Assembly: GCF_003600835.1 (NCBI RefSeq)
Contig: NZ_NQYC01000001.1
Span: forward strand, 434,001-498,000
From: Bacillus sp. PK3_68
GTDB taxonomy: Bacteria; Bacillota; Bacilli; Bacillales; Domibacillaceae
DNA: 64,000 bases
Reading direction: 5' to 3'
Numbering within the stretch: the stretch's first letter is position 1; the number at the start of each line of letters is the position of its first letter. The translations under genes were made by a program, and so were the position numbers. Below, in pieces: positions 34,563 to 44,069 of this stretch. The notes beneath the pieces are model-generated. The model worked only from the letters and a program-made list of their open reading frames with translations, was not told where the DNA came from and did not search any database.

Positions 34563-35573
34563 TTAACCGCCAATATAAGACATCTCAATTTTTGGCCGGT
34601 TCTTTGCTGTTTCTTCCGTTCGCTCATCGGAATAGCGGTCCGTTCGCGCAAGCCAAAGAGCTGACATATGATCTCTTACTTTTTCTATTGAACTCGTCGA
34701 TCGGAGCACAGCCTTTAAATCGCTGCCTTTTGTAGCAAATAGACAAGTGTACAATTTTCCATCTGCAGATATTCTTGCCCGGGTACATGTCGAACAGAAT
34801 GATTCTGTCACTGAAGAAATCACACCAAACTCTCCGCTTCCATCCTTATAACGAAAACGGCTCGCTACTTCGCCGTAATACGCTTCATCTGCTGGTTCTA
34901 CAGGAAATTTGCTGCTGATGAACTTGACGATTTCTTGCTTGGATACGACCGAAGAAAGCTGCCAGCCATTCGTGCTTCCTACATCCATAAATTCAATAAA
35001 ACGAAGGGGAATACCTTCTTTTTTAAAATAAGTCGCCATTGGCAAAATTTGTTGCTCATTTACACCTTTTTTCACAACCATATTTATTTTAATGCCAAGG
35101 CCGGCCTTCTGCGCTGATTCAATTCCTCTCAGCACGGTTTTCACGCTGACAGATCGGCCGTTCATTTGTTTAAAAATGGTATCATCAATCGCATCCATAC
35201 TAATATTCACCCGTTGCAAGCCAGACGATTTCAATGCTGTAGCATACTTGGGCAACAAGACACCATTCGTTGTTAAAGCAATATCCTTAATATTTGTCTT
35301 GGCATATAAGCCATGAATTAACTCGGGGAGGTCTTTTCTAAGCAGGGGCTCTCCTCCCGTCAACCTGACTTTCTCTACGCCAAGCTCTGTTGCTGCTTGA
35401 ACGACACGGATAATTTCCTCAAACGTCAAATATTCCTCTTTCGGTAAAAACGGATAGTCTGCGCCAAAGATTTCAGCCGGCATACAATAAGAACAGCGAA
35501 AGTTACACTGATCCGTCAAGGAAATCCGAATGTCTCTTAGCGGTCTGTTAAACTGGTCTTTTACTTGTCCCAT
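34563..35573 (-). CDS. moaA: GTP 3',8-cyclase MoaA
   Basis: This 336-residue radical-SAM enzyme makes the first pterin intermediate from GTP. The SAM cluster motif [10 protein letters not shown] (about 24-33), the second 4Fe-4S cysteines in [19 protein letters not shown], and the C-terminal Gly-Gly are all present. The ATG follows AAAGGAGAAATGA. Confidence 0.96.
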   Translation of the reverse strand: MGQVKDQFNRPLRDIRISLTDQCNFRCSYCMPAEIFGADYPFLPKEEYLTFEEIIRVVQAATELGVEKVRLTGGEPLLRKDLPELIHGLYAKTNIKDIALTTNGVLLPKYATALKSSGLQRVNISMDAIDDTIFKQMNGRSVSVKTVLRGIESAQKAGLGIKINMVVKKGVNEQQILPMATYFKKEGIPLRFIEFMDVGSTNGWQLSSVVSKQEIVKFISSKFPVEPADEAYYGEVASRFRYKDGSGEFGVISSVTESFCSTCTRARISADGKLYTCLFATKGSDLKAVLRSTSSIEKVRDHMSALWLARTDRYSDERTEETAKNRPKIEMSYIGG

Positions 35574-35631
35574 TCATTTCTCCTTTCTGGATGCCACGGC
35601 TGTGCAGATGTTTGCATGGAGGCAGAGTGCC

Positions 35632-36240
35632 TTACTCATCTACAAATAATTGGCGATAGGCATCCTTCGTATTGATGTTTTGAAATAACCTTTCAGTTGA
35701 TTGGAGATCAGCTTCCGTTATTTTCTTAACGTTTACTTCACTAAGTAAATCGATCATCCGATAGTTTCCCTTTGTAAGCTGGGCTGTAATAACAGGCAAC
35801 ACTCGGCGATGATAAACGGCTGCAAGCGGCTGTTGACGGCCGGCTATGCTGGGAATCACAGCATCAAATGACCGATCTGCTTCAGCAATGAGTGCATTCA
35901 TCACTTTTTCGTTTATTAATGGCATATCACATGGAAGAACCACATACCATTCGGCGGTAACCTGCTTCATTGCGCTATATAAGCCAGCCATCGGCCCTTT
36001 CCCGCAAAAAGGGGGGATGTCTTCTGTTACCTTGACAGCGGGATCTTGACTAAATCGACTGGTAAGTGATGGATGACTGATGATCACCACTTGATTGGTA
36101 AAAGGAACAAGAGCTTGCAAAGAATACTCATAAAAGTATTTTCCATTGTATCGGACGAAGGCTTTAGGCTCACCAAACCTGCTTGATTCCCCACCAGCAA
36201 GTATGACACCGGCCCACAGCTTCTCTTTTTCCGTGGTCAA
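35632..36240 (-). CDS. mobA: molybdenum cofactor guanylyltransferase MobA
   Basis: The 202-residue nucleotidyltransferase adds GMP to Mo-molybdopterin. The nucleotide-binding start GVILAGGESSRFGEPKAF, LPCDMPLI with the metal Asp, and PLAAVYHR are typical. The gene begins 4 bases after moaD ends. Confidence 0.93.
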   Translation of the reverse strand: MTTEKEKLWAGVILAGGESSRFGEPKAFVRYNGKYFYEYSLQALVPFTNQVVIISHPSLTSRFSQDPAVKVTEDIPPFCGKGPMAGLYSAMKQVTAEWYVVLPCDMPLINEKVMNALIAEADRSFDAVIPSIAGRQQPLAAVYHRRVLPVITAQLTKGNYRMIDLLSEVNVKKITEADLQSTERLFQNINTKDAYRQLFVDE

Positions 36241-36244
36241 TGCT

Positions 36245-36475
36245 TTACCCTCCGCTTACAGGCGGAATAAGCGCCACTGTATCGCCGGAACGGACCACAT
36301 CATCTGAATCGGCATATTCCTCATTGACAGCTACAATGAGCGTGTCTGTCTCAATAGAGTACTTTTCACGCAGTTCGCTTAACAACTCTTCTACGGTCAA
36401 TTCGTTGCTCGCTACTTCCAACTGCTCTTTGCCAATCTGCTCTTTCAAATGAGCAAAACAAAGAATGTTAATCAT
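36245..36475 (-). CDS. moaD: molybdopterin synthase sulfur carrier subunit MoaD
   Basis: This 76-residue ubiquitin-like protein ends in PPVSGG; the C-terminal Gly-Gly is thiocarboxylated to donate sulfur. The ATG at 36475 overlaps the moaE stop by 8 bases, and a GGAG site lies within moaE. A longer in-frame extension runs back inside moaE and is a shadow. Confidence 0.92.
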   Translation of the reverse strand: MINILCFAHLKEQIGKEQLEVASNELTVEELLSELREKYSIETDTLIVAVNEEYADSDDVVRSGDTVALIPPVSGG

Positions 36476-36938
36476 ACATATTTTCTCCTTTCGGTCTTCC
36501 TTCTGGATAGGCTTCTGTCTCCAATTGATTGCCGATCCATTTTTCTCCGTCTTCCCAATGTTCTTTTTTCCAGATAGGCACAATTTGTTTAATTCGTTCA
36601 ATGGCATATTCACTCGCCCTGAACGCATCCTTGCGATGTGGAGTAGACACGGCAATCACCACGGCAATATCAGAAATCTTTAAATGCCCTGTCCGATGTG
36701 TAATAGCCGTTTTTGCCTCTGGCCATTTCTGGCTAATTTCTTCTCCAATCTTCTCTAACTGTTTTTCAGCCATCGATTGGTAAGCTTCGTATGTTAAGGA
36801 TAAAGTCCGGCGACCATGTGTATACTCCCGAACAGTTCCAATAAAATTAGAGATGGCCCCCGCTTCCGGTCGGACTACTTTCTTCGTTACCTCTTCAATA
36901 GAAATCGGGCGATCTGTCACAACAAATAACCGTTCCAC
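36468..36938 (-). CDS. moaE: molybdopterin synthase catalytic subunit MoaE
   Basis: The 156-residue partner of MoaD inserts the dithiolene sulfurs. Family blocks are [40 protein letters not shown] and the active-site [10 protein letters not shown]. It heads the minus-strand mo operon and is divergent from moaC. Confidence 0.95.
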   Translation of the reverse strand: MERLFVVTDRPISIEEVTKKVVRPEAGAISNFIGTVREYTHGRRTLSLTYEAYQSMAEKQLEKIGEEISQKWPEAKTAITHRTGHLKISDIAVVIAVSTPHRKDAFRASEYAIERIKQIVPIWKKEHWEDGEKWIGNQLETEAYPEGRPKGENMYD

Positions 36939-37058
36939 CTTCCGTTCCCCCTTCTAAAAATCTATGTTAATAAACTTCTCTTATTTCGGTTCATTCTCCT
37001 TCCATGTTACAATCAAATAGCCATATTTAAGGAAAATCATACTGAAAAGAGGGATTGT

Positions 37059-37553
37059 ATGTCTGAATTTACTCATTTTAACAACCAAGGCCGAGCGAAA
37101 ATGGTGGATATTACTGAAAAACAGGCGTCTCATCGCTCGGCGGTTGCCCAAACAAGCGTGCTCGTCAATGAACAAATTTATCAGCAAATCAACGATCAGT
37201 CGATAAAAAAAGGGGATGTGCTTGCTGTTGCCCAGGTAGCTGGCATTATGGCTGCCAAACAGACGTCCTCTCTCATCCCCATGTGCCATCCCATTCCTAT
37301 CAGCGGTGTAAATATCTCCTTTGATTGGGTAAGCGAAGATGCCAACTACAGGCTGGTTATTGCTGCTTCTGTGAAAACCAAAGGCAGCACAGGTGTAGAA
37401 ATGGAGGCTCTTACAGCTGCGTCCGCTTGTGCCTTGACCGTTTATGACATGTGCAAAGCAGTCGACAAAGGTATGGTGATCGGCCCTACTTATTTAGTAG
37501 AGAAATCCGGCGGAAAAAACGGCGATTTTCACCGCAGCGAGCCTGTCCGTTAG
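37059..37553 (+). CDS. moaC: cyclic pyranopterin monophosphate synthase MoaC
   Basis: The 164-residue enzyme carries out the second step of molybdopterin synthesis. [30 protein letters not shown] and [17 protein letters not shown] are the conserved blocks. The ATG follows AGAGGGATTGT. Its promoter lies in the 120-base divergent spacer shared with moaE. A hairpin (GCCTGTC / GACAGGC) overlaps its stop codon at 37541-37561. Confidence 0.95.
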   Translation: MSEFTHFNNQGRAKMVDITEKQASHRSAVAQTSVLVNEQIYQQINDQSIKKGDVLAVAQVAGIMAAKQTSSLIPMCHPIPISGVNISFDWVSEDANYRLVIAASVKTKGSTGVEMEALTAASACALTVYDMCKAVDKGMVIGPTYLVEKSGGKNGDFHRSEPVR

Positions 37554-37567
37554 AGACAGGCCGTTCG

Positions 37568-38590
37568 TTACCCAAATAATTTAGCATAATACTTTTTTGC
37601 CTCTGTTTGGTCGTTCGTTCCATGGACCAGGACCCGGCCGTCATAAAACACAGCTAGTCGGTGAGGAGAGAAATGAACGGTCACCATATATGGATTGCGC
37701 TTGACGGCATAACCTTGTCGGATAAACGAACGCTCTAATTCCAGAAGATTTACTTTTCTTGCATGCACCGGGCGAATCTGCACGGTATTTCTCCCGCATA
37801 ACACTGATACTTTTGCTAGATTTTCATGGGAAAGATGCGGATAAACTGGCGATTCGCCGCATGTAGGGCACGTTTTTCGCTTTACTTTGCTCACCTTGAT
37901 CTCCTGATGCATATTTTTCCAAAGATCAAACATAATAAGCTTGCCGTTTAGCGCCTCCCAATCTTCCACTAATATCTTCAATGCTTCTGTTACCTGATAG
38001 GAAATAACGTGAGTGGCTGCCGGGCCAATAATACCTGCCGTGTCACACGTATGTCCAGTGCCGACTGCTCCTTTTTCCCATAAACAGCGGAGACACGGTG
38101 TTTCTCCAGGCAATATAGCAAACACCATACCATGGCTGCCTGTACAGGCGCCATATATCCACGGAACTCCCAGCTGATGGGCGGCATCGTTAATCATGAG
38201 CCTTGTTTCATAATTATCGGTTGCATCAATAATCAAATCTGCCTCTTCAGCCCATTTTAGCAACTCAGCATAAGAAGCATCCATTACTTCTGCTTGGATC
38301 CTGACCGCCGAGTTAATAGCAGTAAGCCTACGTTTTGCAGCGATTGCTTTGGGAAGAGCCAGTCTTGCATCCTCTTCACTGTACAGCTGCTGGCGCTGCA
38401 AGTTACTTTCTTCCACATAATCACGGTCAACGATCGTCAAACGGCCGATTCCCGCACGCACTAACGCTTCTGCATTTCCTGTCCCGAGGGCCCCTGCGCC
38501 AATAAGAAGCACATGCTTCTCCTGCAACTTTTTCTGTCCTTCTTTGCCGACAGGAGAAAACAGCTCTTGTCTTGAATAACGTCCCTGCAT
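37568..38590 (-). CDS. moeB: MoeB/ThiF family adenylyltransferase
   Basis: The 340-residue E1-like enzyme activates the C terminus of MoaD. The nucleotide loop GAGALGTGNAEALVRAGIG, DATDNYETR and the zinc CxxC pairs (CLRC and CPTC) are present. A C-terminal extension of about 75 residues follows the zinc site. The ATG at 38590 follows AAAGGAAGAT; an upstream frame to 38614 is not needed. It converges on moaC. Confidence 0.9.
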   Translation of the reverse strand: MQGRYSRQELFSPVGKEGQKKLQEKHVLLIGAGALGTGNAEALVRAGIGRLTIVDRDYVEESNLQRQQLYSEEDARLALPKAIAAKRRLTAINSAVRIQAEVMDASYAELLKWAEEADLIIDATDNYETRLMINDAAHQLGVPWIYGACTGSHGMVFAILPGETPCLRCLWEKGAVGTGHTCDTAGIIGPAATHVISYQVTEALKILVEDWEALNGKLIMFDLWKNMHQEIKVSKVKRKTCPTCGESPVYPHLSHENLAKVSVLCGRNTVQIRPVHARKVNLLELERSFIRQGYAVKRNPYMVTVHFSPHRLAVFYDGRVLVHGTNDQTEAKKYYAKLFG

Positions 38591-39019
38591 CTTGATCTTC
38601 CTTTCTAGGGGCAAGACTGACTATCTATTACGCAAGCAAATTTCCTGCTTGAAAATCTTTTATTTTATGTTTTGTAAAAGTCTAATATACCTAGCTATAG
38701 CGGCTCATTTAGTTCTCTCAATCTTTATTATTTTACCATAAATTGAATGTATTCATCTGTCCAAGGCGGACTTTCACTCACAGATCAATTAAGAAATACA
38801 ACACGACCGATCGTTTTCTTACTCAACATGGTCTTCTTCCTTGCCTCTGCCATCCTGTGTAAATTTTGCAACTGAAAAATCAAACCGGCCGTGCGGTAAA
38901 ATAGGATTCCTTGCTGAAGACAGCCCCCTCTAATGAGTTAGATTTTCTTCTTTTTTACGAAAAGGCATACTATCCAATGAGGGCAGTATGCTCCAGATAA
39001 GCGAAAGGGCCTCTGATTA
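38591..39019. other. intergenic region with the mobB terminator
   Basis: GCATACT / AGTATGC (38965-38991) with a U-run on the minus strand ends the moeA-mobB transcript. The remainder should hold the moeB promoter. I see no gene and no recognisable molybdenum-cofactor riboswitch core. Confidence 0.5.
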
Positions 39020-39547
39020 TCAAACTAGACTGTTGCGCATGTAGCTCACAAACCAATTTATATACCTCTCTTCTTCTGAAAGCAGAAATACGGGACAGGT
39101 CGGCTGCTGCAGCGCAATGGGCTTCCAGCTAATCACCGCTTGAACGTTTACCAGTTGTTCAAGTAATTCCAGTTCGTGCGGCTCTTTAATTAAAACAACT
39201 TTTGGATACCCGGCTCGTTTGTATCCCTCAATTAATAGCAAATCGACAGGAAAGCTGTTATACAGCGGTAGAATCTCTTCAAGCCGCCAGTTTGTTTTCG
39301 CAGCTGTTATTTGCAAAACACCGCCGCCTTCTACCCCTGCGGCAAGCGCTCCCGCCTGCCGATGCCTTTCGCTGTCCTTGTAATCTTTAGGTCTATCTGG
39401 TGTTCCCCCGTGGCCGTGATGCTTTAAAGAAGCTACCGTCCATCCCTGCCGTCCTGCCTCTGCAATCAATTTGGCCATTAATGTTGTTTTTCCGCTGTTC
39501 TGATAGCCGGTCACTTGAAGAATAGGCTTGTTCACCCCCAAGGCCAT
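39020..39547 (-). CDS. mobB: molybdopterin-guanine dinucleotide biosynthesis protein MobB
   Basis: The 175-residue P-loop GTPase partners MobA. Walker A is GYQNSGKTT (about 14-22), with LKHHGHGG and LLLIEGYKRAGYPKVVLI. It overlaps the end of moeA by 16 bases, so the two are translationally coupled. Confidence 0.93.
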   Translation of the reverse strand: MALGVNKPILQVTGYQNSGKTTLMAKLIAEAGRQGWTVASLKHHGHGGTPDRPKDYKDSERHRQAGALAAGVEGGGVLQITAAKTNWRLEEILPLYNSFPVDLLLIEGYKRAGYPKVVLIKEPHELELLEQLVNVQAVISWKPIALQQPTCPVFLLSEEERYINWFVSYMRNSLV

Positions 39548-40797
39548 TCGCTGCCCTCATGAGAATCAAGCAGCAGTACATCAACCAGGTCGCCTTGCTG
39601 GAAGCCCCTTGTACCACCGGGCAATACCATCAACACGTCTGTATAGGCAAGTACAGCTACTGCGTTGGATTTATTGAAACCGCTTGGATCTACACGCAGA
39701 AAACCAGTCTCCATATCAATGGAACTCCTGACGAAGCGAGTGAATGGATTAGGCTTTAAAAAGTCGGCCGCCAGCTCCGCTTTCACCTTTTTTAAATGCG
39801 GCTTCTCAGAAAATGAGCGGTGAACAACAATCGGTCGAACAAATAATTCAAATCCAACATAACAGGCGGAAGGATTCCCTGACAGACCAAATAAAATCTT
39901 ACCTTCCGTCTTGGCAACCGTCGTTACACTTCCCGGCCGCATCGCTACTTTATTAAAGAGCACTTCAGCACCAATCTTTGCATAAATATCCGGCAACAGA
40001 TCAAAATCTCCAACCGATACCCCTCCAGTAGTGATAAGTATATCTACTGTCTGCAGAGCTTCTTGGATAGCAGTAAGACAAAGATCAAATTGATCAGGCA
40101 GCTTTCCGAAATAAAGCGGCTCTGCTCCTGCTCTTTTAATCTGAGCAAGAATCATATGAGCATTGCTGTTGCGGATTTTCCCTGGCTCTAGTTTCTCCTC
40201 TACATCCAACAGCTCCGACCCCGTTGCAAACACACCGATAACTGGTTGTTTGGCTACTTCTACCGTGCTATAGCCAAATGTCGCTAAGAGAGCCATTACA
40301 CCGGGATTTATGTATTCTCCTTTTTGAACAAGCACTTTGCCTTCCTGTGTATCTTCACCGGCAAAAGAAACATTGTCACCGGATGAAAACGGCCGTTTAA
40401 TCGTCATATACTTGTCTGCCCCATCGGAATGTTCAGCTGTCAATTCAAACATAACAACGGCATCACACGAATCAGGAATTTGCGCCCCTGTCATAATTCT
40501 GACTGCTTCCCGCTCTTTCACTTCTCCATTGAATAGATCTCCTGCTCCAATCTCTCCAACTATGCGAAAGGTGAGAGGATTGTCTCTTGTAGCTGTTTTG
40601 GAATCCTGCGCTCTAATGGCAAAGCCGTCATACGGAGAACGGTCAAAAGGTGGCACAGGATGTTTCGCAATGACATCTTCTGCAAGCCTCCGCCCATAAG
40701 CTTGATCAATATGTATGGTTTCTTTTGTCCCGTTGCCAGCCAGATCCATTACCTTTCTTACAGCTTCGGCAACGGGAATAGGTGTTCTTTTTTCCAA
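39532..40797 (-). CDS. moeA: molybdopterin molybdenumtransferase MoeA
   Basis: The 421-residue enzyme inserts molybdenum into adenylylated molybdopterin. PPFDRSPYDGFAIRA, GEIGAGD, RIMTGAQIP, TTGGVSVGDFD and GLSGNPSACYVGFELFVRP are the standard blocks. I set a TTG start at 40797 (LEKRTPIPVAEAV) because GAGGAG lies about 10 bases upstream; the longer frame to 40884 has an unlikely N terminus. Confidence 0.93.
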   Translation of the reverse strand: MEKRTPIPVAEAVRKVMDLAGNGTKETIHIDQAYGRRLAEDVIAKHPVPPFDRSPYDGFAIRAQDSKTATRDNPLTFRIVGEIGAGDLFNGEVKEREAVRIMTGAQIPDSCDAVVMFELTAEHSDGADKYMTIKRPFSSGDNVSFAGEDTQEGKVLVQKGEYINPGVMALLATFGYSTVEVAKQPVIGVFATGSELLDVEEKLEPGKIRNSNAHMILAQIKRAGAEPLYFGKLPDQFDLCLTAIQEALQTVDILITTGGVSVGDFDLLPDIYAKIGAEVLFNKVAMRPGSVTTVAKTEGKILFGLSGNPSACYVGFELFVRPIVVHRSFSEKPHLKKVKAELAADFLKPNPFTRFVRSSIDMETGFLRVDPSGFNKSNAVAVLAYTDVLMVLPGGTRGFQQGDLVDVLLLDSHEGSEWPWG

Positions 40798-41100
40798 CTT
40801 CTCCTGTCTCCTCTTTTGGTTAAATTTGATCACTCTCTGAATATCCCTTGAGTATTTTATAAAACAAGATAGCTGCAGTGTCACAGTTTATTTTATTTAG
40901 TGTATCGTAAAACACGTATAGGTTCAAAACACCGGCATAGCCTAAGTACAGACAAAGCTTACTTTCCCTCTTGGATCAATTAAAAACATTTGTTTTTTTA
41001 CTGTAAACTCTCACGAGAAACTAAAGAGGGCAAAGACTTGTGAACGTCCTGCCGCATTGGGTGCAACATTTGTACGTTATCTTTAGTGGTTTTATCATTC
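40798..41100. other. intergenic region without a visible gene
   Basis: It contains the moeA promoter region and the 3' flank of the YogA-like gene. No confident promoter, RNA or terminator was seen. Confidence 0.3.
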
Positions 41101-42108
41101 TTACTCCGGTATTTCCAATATAATTTTACCGAATTGATGCCCTTTTTCCATATACGATTGAGCTTTAGCTGCTTCCTCCAGCGAAAAGACTTGGTCAATT
41201 GCTGGCCTTATCTGATGCTCTTCAAAGAACTGGATCATATCTTCAAAGTCACGCGAACTCCCCATGGTTGATCCCATGACATTCAAATGCTTAAAAAATA
41301 AACGAGGAAGAACAAGGTCAGGAACAGGGCCGGTTGTAGCTCCAAAACTTACAATCCTCCCGCCTGGCTTAGCTAATTGAATTAAATCATTAAACGTTTG
41401 TCCTCCTACGCCGTCAATTGCAAGGTCTGCGCCCCCCATCTGTGCTTTTAAATCTTTCACATATGTATCCTTGCGGTAATTTACTCCACCCTTTGCTCCT
41501 AAATCTCTCGCTTTCTCTATTTTTTCCTTACTGCTTGAGGTTACAAACACATTTGCCCCTGCAGCCACAGCAATTTGCAAAGCAAAAAGTGCTACTCCAC
41601 TGCCAATTCCCGGAATCAACACCGTTTCGCCTTGTTTCACTTTCCCTCTAACCACAACTGCCCGGTAAGCAGTTAACGCCGATAATGGGATGGATGCCGC
41701 TTCTTCCATGGATAAATATTCTGGCTTATTGTACACATTTTCAGCAGGGACAGCTACATACTGAGCATAGGTGCCATCTGTCGGCATTCCTAATATAGAA
41801 TAATCCGGCCCATTGAAATGATCACTATCTCCCCAGTTCAAGGAAGGATTAATAATAACTTCGCTTCCTAGTTCTCTCCCTTTTACATTTTCCCCTAAAC
41901 CAGCTATTTCTCCGGCTCCATCCGCCCCGAGAATTGATGGCAGCTTCATTCCCGGGTATTGTCCATAAGTAATCCATACGTCCCTTCGATTAAGTGAAGC
42001 ATATTTTAGTCGCACTAGTATCTCATTTGGCTGCGGCACAGGAGTGTCCACCTCTTCATACACTAGTTGATCAGGTCCTCCTATTTCTTTTAAAACGATA
42101 GCTTTCAT
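41101..42108 (-). CDS. YogA-like medium-chain alcohol dehydrogenase
   Basis: The 335-residue MDR-superfamily oxidoreductase matches B. subtilis YogA across its length (LNRRDVWITYGQYPGMKLPS, VIINPSLNWGDS, GIGSGVALFALQIAVAAGA). It binds NAD(P)H through the GxGxxG-type segment; the substrate is unknown. The ATG at 42108 (MKAIVLKEIGG) follows AAGGGGGAAG. The longer frame to 42267 has no ribosome-binding site. Confidence 0.87.
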   Translation of the reverse strand: MKAIVLKEIGGPDQLVYEEVDTPVPQPNEILVRLKYASLNRRDVWITYGQYPGMKLPSILGADGAGEIAGLGENVKGRELGSEVIINPSLNWGDSDHFNGPDYSILGMPTDGTYAQYVAVPAENVYNKPEYLSMEEAASIPLSALTAYRAVVVRGKVKQGETVLIPGIGSGVALFALQIAVAAGANVFVTSSSKEKIEKARDLGAKGGVNYRKDTYVKDLKAQMGGADLAIDGVGGQTFNDLIQLAKPGGRIVSFGATTGPVPDLVLPRLFFKHLNVMGSTMGSSRDFEDMIQFFEEHQIRPAIDQVFSLEEAAKAQSYMEKGHQFGKIILEIPE

Positions 42109-42308
42109 CCCATCTTCCCCCTTTTCAAAATTCTTCTCTACCCCAAAAATAACTGAATAATCAGTAAATAACAACTTTTCTGCTCTCCTTTTCGATACTA
42201 TCTGTTTCCAGCCAGTTACTAAATTTCTTGTGAATGGCTTAAGAGCAAATGCTTTTCTATTAGGCATGTAAAGAGCGAGAGAAAATCGATTATATCCTTT
42301 TTACAGCG

Positions 42309-42692
42309 TCATTTCGTGACTGTTAAAGCCCTATCTCTATTGATAGAAGAAATGATTCGTTGATAGCATTTTTTAACGATGAGCGGCTTTAATGGGACAT
42401 TAAACAGCCTTTTATCGGGGGGGATTCGAAAAAGAGGATCAGTGGAAAACTTCTCCTTGAATCTTACGATTGATGTGATAAGGATGATCCTTACTTCATT
42501 ATTGATTAGGATAAATTTCAGACGGTAACCCTTGGTATTGTCTCTATACATTTTAACATTCATGTCAGTGAGGCTGTTTCTAGATTTCCAAGCTACTAAT
42601 CTATCTTCTCTGGCTTGGAAACGAACCGTCCTTTTTTCAAACACAGCAAAACAAGACATTTCTCATTTAATAATTATAGCTTTCTCTTCCAT
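42309..42692 (-). pseudogene. unknown gene with early in-frame TGA
   Basis: An excellent AAAGGAGAGG site and ATG at 42692 open the frame MEEKAIIIK, which ends in TGA at 42663-42665. The same frame continues at once (MSCFAVFEKRTVRF...) for another 116 residues to 42309. The internal ATG at 42659 has no ribosome-binding site. The product is basic, beta-rich in the middle (GYRLKFILINNEVRIILITS) and not recognised. It is either a nonsense mutant or a start misplaced by sequence error. Confidence 0.45.
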
Positions 42693-42990
42693 TATGAGAC
42701 CTCTCCTTTAGTTTATATCTATAAATAAGTTAGGTAGGAACTAGCTGTTTTATAGAAATCAATTGCTTGTCCGATCAGTACTCTGTTTCGAAAGAGATGG
42801 ACAGTCAAAAATTAGGCAGTCTAAGCCTGCCTATCTGTCAGCTTTCATCTGCCTAAAATAACCCTATGTTGTTTATCTGCTTAAACAATAGACTTGACCA
42901 GCAGTAAAACTTTGCTAATCATTGCTAATGGTTTTTAGTTCCTTTTTCACAACGAACAGCTGCATGTCGTTCTGCTGCCACCTCGATTGC

Positions 42991-43335
42991 TTACCAGTAG
43001 TAGCCCGGATAACCGTATCCATATGGATAACCATAGGCATAAGGGTAGCCATAAGCATAAGGAGCAAGCAAGGCGCCTCCTAATAACCCTGCAGTAAAAC
43101 CTCCGAGGAACGGATAACCAAAGCCGTAATAAGGGTAGCCAAAACCAAAGCCGAATGGACGGCCAAAGCCAAGCGGTCTGCCGAAGCCAAACGGTCTGCC
43201 AAAGCCAAACGGTCTGCCAAAGCCAGATGGGCGGCCGATCCTTCCGATCCTCATATCGTCATCAATGGCCTGCTCTTCCGCTGTATTTTCGTCATAAAAA
43301 GGCTCTTCTGGCAAGTATTGAGTCTCTATGTTCAT
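42991..43335 (-). CDS. Gly/Phe/Tyr-rich repeat protein, spore-surface type
   Basis: The 114-residue protein has an acidic N-terminal third (about 1-38), then about five GRPFGF hexapeptides encoded by near-identical 18-base repeats (43146-43235), a short hydrophobic segment (GGFTAGLLGGALLAP) and a Tyr/Gly/Pro tail (YGYPYAYGYPYGYGYP). This composition is typical of coat, crust or exosporium proteins. The ATG at 43335 follows GGAGGCG. Its leader can fold so that this site is paired. Confidence 0.75.
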   Translation of the reverse strand: MNIETQYLPEEPFYDENTAEEQAIDDDMRIGRIGRPSGFGRPFGFGRPFGFGRPLGFGRPFGFGFGYPYYGFGYPFLGGFTAGLLGGALLAPYAYGYPYAYGYPYGYGYPGYYW

Positions 43336-43414
43336 AAAAAGCGCCTCCGTCTCTTTAAAAGTGGATGTCAATAAATCATATGCCTTAATGATTTATTTTC
43401 TTGGGCGCTTTTTT
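43336..43414 (-). promoter_or_regulatory. leader with nested inverted repeats that can mask the ribosome-binding site
   Basis: AAAAAGCGCC (coding strand, 43404-43413) is perfectly complementary to GGCGCTTTTT, which includes part of the GGAGGCG site (43336-43345). Between them lies a second perfect 10-bp inverted repeat (AATAAATCAT / ATGATTTATT, 43370-43397). A TATAAT-like -10 lies about 60 bases further upstream. It may equally act as a terminator on the plus strand. Confidence 0.45.
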
Positions 43415-43594
43415 AATTTGTAATTATTCACAAAAGACGGCTTAACGGCAAAAGCATTCGATCTTCTTCTGTTCATATTATACTGAAACAGCGTTTAATA
43501 TTTAGTTTATTTTACAATGAGCTTGTGCAGATATCCTTTGAACGAGCGGCTATTTGGACAGATGTCATCCCTCTTCTTATGTCTTTCATTATAC

Positions 43595-43915
43595 TTATTC
43601 AGCGGGTCTTGGACCTGCCTTCAAGCCGGAATTTTTCATAGTCAATATAGGTCGCACCGTCACATCCCCATTTACATAAACTTGACAGGACAGTCGCAGA
43701 AGATCTTCAATTCCTTTTTCGGAGAAGGCCTGTTTTTCAGCGTTAGTTACTTCATAATATTCACCCGCCAGCACCTCTACTCGACAAGTCGTACATCTTG
43801 CTTTTCCGCCGCATTGGTGAAGGATGTCTACGCCGTTATCCTCCAATGCTAAGACTAGCTTCCTGCCTTTCTCCACCTCAAACTCTCCATGACCTATCAC
43901 AGTGATAATCGGCAT
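43595..43915 (-). CDS. 2Fe-2S ferredoxin
   Basis: This 106-residue plant-type ferredoxin has the cluster cysteines in HQCGGKARCTTCRVEV and LRLSCQVYV. It carries electrons in the cytosol; the partner enzyme is unknown. The ATG at 43915 follows GAGGTGG; upstream codons to 43966 lack a site. Confidence 0.9.
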   Translation of the reverse strand: MPIITVIGHGEFEVEKGRKLVLALEDNGVDILHQCGGKARCTTCRVEVLAGEYYEVTNAEKQAFSEKGIEDLLRLSCQVYVNGDVTVRPILTMKNSGLKAGPRPAE

Positions 43916-44027
43916 TACGTAGCCACCTCTCAGAAAACATTTTGGTTGCTCTTTCTTTTCATACAATTACATCAAGTGTCGGTTAAAAGGCTGATTTGTA
44001 TACGGGGGCTCAAGAAAGATAAAGATA

Positions 44028-44055
44028 AAAAAGCCGGCAAATATGCTGGCTTTTT
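44028..44055 (-). terminator. intrinsic terminator of adhB
   Basis: An 11-bp stem, AAAAAGCCGGC / GCTGGCTTTTT, with a 6-base loop. It works on both strands. Confidence 0.8.
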
Positions 44056-44069
44056 GCTGAAAAAGTATC

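Noticed and set aside
14722-42665. Idea that TGA is read as an amino acid in this organism
   Set aside because: TGA ends many normal genes here (for example the dipeptidase at 616-618), one of the nonsense cases is TAG, and no selenocysteine context is seen.
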